Source: Agathobacter ruminis
Lineage (GTDB): Bacteria; Bacillota; Clostridia; Lachnospirales; Lachnospiraceae
Reading direction: 5' to 3'
Assembly: GCF_002735305.1 (NCBI RefSeq)
Contig: NZ_PDYG01000004.1
Span: forward strand, 22,752 to 86,751
Length of the DNA stretch: 64,000 nt
The position numbers and the translations under genes are program-made. Shown here in pieces: positions 62,467-64,000 of the stretch. Under the pieces are notes generated by a model. That model saw only the letters and a program-made list of their open reading frames with translations, was not told the DNA's origin and made no database searches. Positions within the stretch are counted from its first letter, which is position 1. The number at the start of each line of letters is the position of its first letter.

Positions 62467-63399
62467 TCATTTTGGAATCAATTCTATATTCACATCACAT
62501 GCATTCGGTATGCCTGAGACAACAGCGCTTTCACTGTATTGCCAAATTTGAAACGCATAAGGGGTCTGTGGTTTTTCTTCATAATCTGCATACCATACCG
62601 GATAATCTTTCAACTGGTCTAAATCCAGCTGATATGCTTCCCAGAGCATATTACTGTATATCATTCCATGATATCCGTTTGCTTCTATTTCCTTAAAGAA
62701 GGCCAGCGCATTTGCAGTAAATTGTTCTCCACTGACATCATCGGACCTGGCCTCATCATCAGTGATTGTTTCCGGATCAAATACAACAGGTAATTTCAAA
62801 TCATTTGGGTCAACACCTGCCTTCTCCAATATCTGCATCGTAAATTGTGCTTCTTCAACAGCTTCCACCTCGTTAATTGCCTGTGAAAAGAAATAGACTC
62901 CTATCTCCAATCCCGCATTTAATGCGCCTTTGATATTCTTGATGGCATACGGATCTTCAACCAATTGTCCTGTCCTTCCGTATCCTCTGAATCCCACCCG
63001 GATAATCGCAAATTCGTATCCGTCTTCTTTTACTGCATTCCAGTCAATATCCTTACTGTATTTGCTGACATCTACGCCCAGTCGATAAGAATATTCTTCG
63101 GAGGAATAAGACATTTTTCCGTTCTCATCTTTCACAAACTTGTCCACATCATACGGATTTGGCGCCCATTCATTGTGGATATCTACACGATATTCTTTTC
63201 CTTTTACATCTCTAAATTCAAATTCTGTTTTTAACTCGCCCTCTGTTTCAAGTTGCGTCGGTATCTGTGTATCAGTTTCTATTTCTGTTTCGGTTTTTAT
63301 TTCTTTTATCACCTTTTTGGGCTGCTGTCCGCAACTACACAGCTCTATTGCTGTCATCAATATGATTACATTCCATTTCCATAATCTGCTTTTTTTCAT
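62467..63399 (-). CDS. GH25 lysozyme-like lipoprotein
   Basis: The 310-residue lipoprotein has a signal peptide and lipobox IELCSC (Cys near residue 22), a Thr/Glu-rich spacer and a GH25 domain (about 100-310) with GVDVSKYSKDIDW and PVVFDPETITDD. It cleaves peptidoglycan between MurNAc and GlcNAc at the cell surface. Start 63399 was chosen because GAGGAG precedes it. Confidence 0.9.
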   Translation of the reverse strand: MKKSRLWKWNVIILMTAIELCSCGQQPKKVIKEIKTETEIETDTQIPTQLETEGELKTEFEFRDVKGKEYRVDIHNEWAPNPYDVDKFVKDENGKMSYSSEEYSYRLGVDVSKYSKDIDWNAVKEDGYEFAIIRVGFRGYGRTGQLVEDPYAIKNIKGALNAGLEIGVYFFSQAINEVEAVEEAQFTMQILEKAGVDPNDLKLPVVFDPETITDDEARSDDVSGEQFTANALAFFKEIEANGYHGMIYSNMLWEAYQLDLDQLKDYPVWYADYEEKPQTPYAFQIWQYSESAVVSGIPNACDVNIELIPK

Positions 63400-63415
63400 C
63401 TGTTTCTCCTCATGA

Positions 63416-63479
63416 AACAAAAAACCGGCAGATGTGATTACAATTTACATATATATGTATCGCAATTACATCTACCGGT
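63416..63479 (-). terminator. Terminator of the 39-residue gene
   Basis: A long imperfect inverted repeat (ACCGG at 63424 paired with CCGGT at 63479, mismatches inside) is followed on the minus strand by a T run. Confidence 0.8.
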
Positions 63480-63519
63480 CAAATAAACTGGTACACTGTC
63501 TTTCTTTGAGATTCTGATT

Positions 63520-63639
63520 CTATAAATCTTCAATTTCACCTATCTTTTCTGATAGAGATCGGATTCCAACTATGACAAGGCAAGCAATAGTAAGTATCGT
63601 TGTAATAAGCACAATAATAGCTGATTTTGATTTTTTCAT
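63520..63639 (-). CDS. 39-residue single-pass membrane peptide
   Basis: The peptide begins MKKSKSAIIVLITTILTIAC and ends IGEIEDL: a basic start, one membrane helix and an acidic tail. GGAGGG lies seven bases before the ATG and a terminator follows. Family unknown. The good site and terminator support it as a real small gene. Confidence 0.6.
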   Translation of the reverse strand: MKKSKSAIIVLITTILTIACLVIVGIRSLSEKIGEIEDL

Positions 63640-63711
63640 TCGAATCCCTCCATTTCTAGTATAGACTGATTTTATTTTACTCCTTTTTATTCCAAAAATA
63701 TAGATAAGAAA

Positions 63712-63742
63712 TAAAAAAAGGATTCTGTAAAACAGAATCCTT
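63712..63742 (-). terminator. Terminator of the tRNA pair
   Basis: AAGGATTCTG pairs with CAGAATCCTT and is followed on the minus strand by a T run, just after tRNA-Cys. Confidence 0.9.
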
Positions 63743-63743
63743 A

Positions 63744-63814
63744 AGGTGACTAACGGATTTGAACCGATGATCAGGGAGTTGCAGTCCCACGCCTTACCAC
63801 TTGGCTAAGTCACC
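63744..63814 (-). tRNA. tRNA-Cys (GCA)
   Basis: The acceptor stem GGTGACT/AGTCACC, the D arm, an anticodon loop with GCA and the T loop GGTTCGAATCC are all present. No encoded CCA. Confidence 0.93.
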
Positions 63815-63851
63815 AAAATATAAAAATAAACCCTCGTCTGTAGAGAGCCAG

Positions 63852-63924
63852 CTCCCCAAGTAGGACTTGAACCTACGACACTTCGGTTAACAGCCGAATG
63901 CTCTACCGACTGAGCTATTGAGGA
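63852..63924 (-). tRNA. tRNA-Asn (GTT)
   Basis: Acceptor stem TCCTCAA/TTGGGGA, anticodon loop CTGTTAA with GTT, and T loop GGTTCAAGTCC. It lies 37 bases upstream of tRNA-Cys in one unit. No encoded CCA. Confidence 0.93.
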
Positions 63925-64000
63925 ATATTGAAAGTACTTTATTATACCTTCAAAACTTCATACATTCACATCTCTTACAAACTTTAATGCCTAACCATTG

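Noticed and set aside
63744..63924. tRNA genes as the element attachment site
   Set aside because: The mobile element ends lie in flp, and no tRNA fragment was found at either end.

Overview
The window looks like the chromosome of a motile low-to-mid-GC Firmicute, most likely a Lachnospiraceae-type Clostridium. Reasons: a Flp/Tad pilus locus of the Firmicute type (Flp1-like pilin, DUF5702, FHA/DUF6382), flagellin with FliS, a DUF6240 protein, MecA, a fructose PTS operon carrying HPr and EI, and AGGAGG-type ribosome sites nearly everywhere. I cannot name the species.

Layout. 1-5.3 kb: housekeeping genes (birA start, argF, a SleB-like wall hydrolase, murG, a HIT protein, a flavodoxin/SCP2 protein). 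5.4-31.9 kb: one Tad pilus operon read on the minus strand, in the order prepilin peptidase, TadZ, TadA, TadB, TadC, Flp pilin, DUF5702, TadE-like, second prepilin peptidase, small TadE-like, FHA. It is cut in two by an 18.15-kb mobile element (9693-27845) inserted inside the 54-codon flp pilin gene. The two pilin halves rejoin in frame across a shared 5-bp core (ACCAC).

The element carries three consecutive tyrosine recombinases plus a DUF6262-type TnpC-like protein (Tn554/recombinase-trio logic), a MobC/relaxase pair with a third gene nested in the relaxase, a ParM/ParR-like pair, a train of hairpins resembling a transfer origin, and a six-gene minus-strand operon: XRE regulator, HEPN-like protein, cytosine-5 methyltransferase, HNH nuclease, a possible nucleoid-associated-like protein and a membrane protein. 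That operon has its own promoter and terminator and looks like a restriction-modification or defence island. A 120-nt, apparently pseudoknotted RNA element lies between the first and second recombinase genes.

32-37.4 kb: fliS and flagellin behind a sigma-28-type promoter, a DUF1858 protein, MecA, and a Ser/Thr kinase-like protein fused to a P-loop-like domain, followed by a separate P-loop protein. 37.6-54 kb: a GH18 protein, the DUF6240 protein, glycogen branching enzyme, a TPR-AAA protein with a 5-residue repeat tract, an AI-2E family transporter, an aconitase-family hydratase and a two-component system. 54-59.9 kb: fruR-fruK-fruA-ptsH-ptsI operon; its HPr has Arg at position 46. 60-64 kb: an RluA-type synthase, a small alarmone synthetase, a Bax-inhibitor-like protein, a GH25 lipoprotein, a 39-residue membrane peptide, tRNA-Cys and tRNA-Asn.

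The main story is the interrupted pilin. Precise excision would rebuild it, so the element could be a parasite that silences the pilus or a reversible switch. All family names come from motif recognition by eye; no database search was possible.
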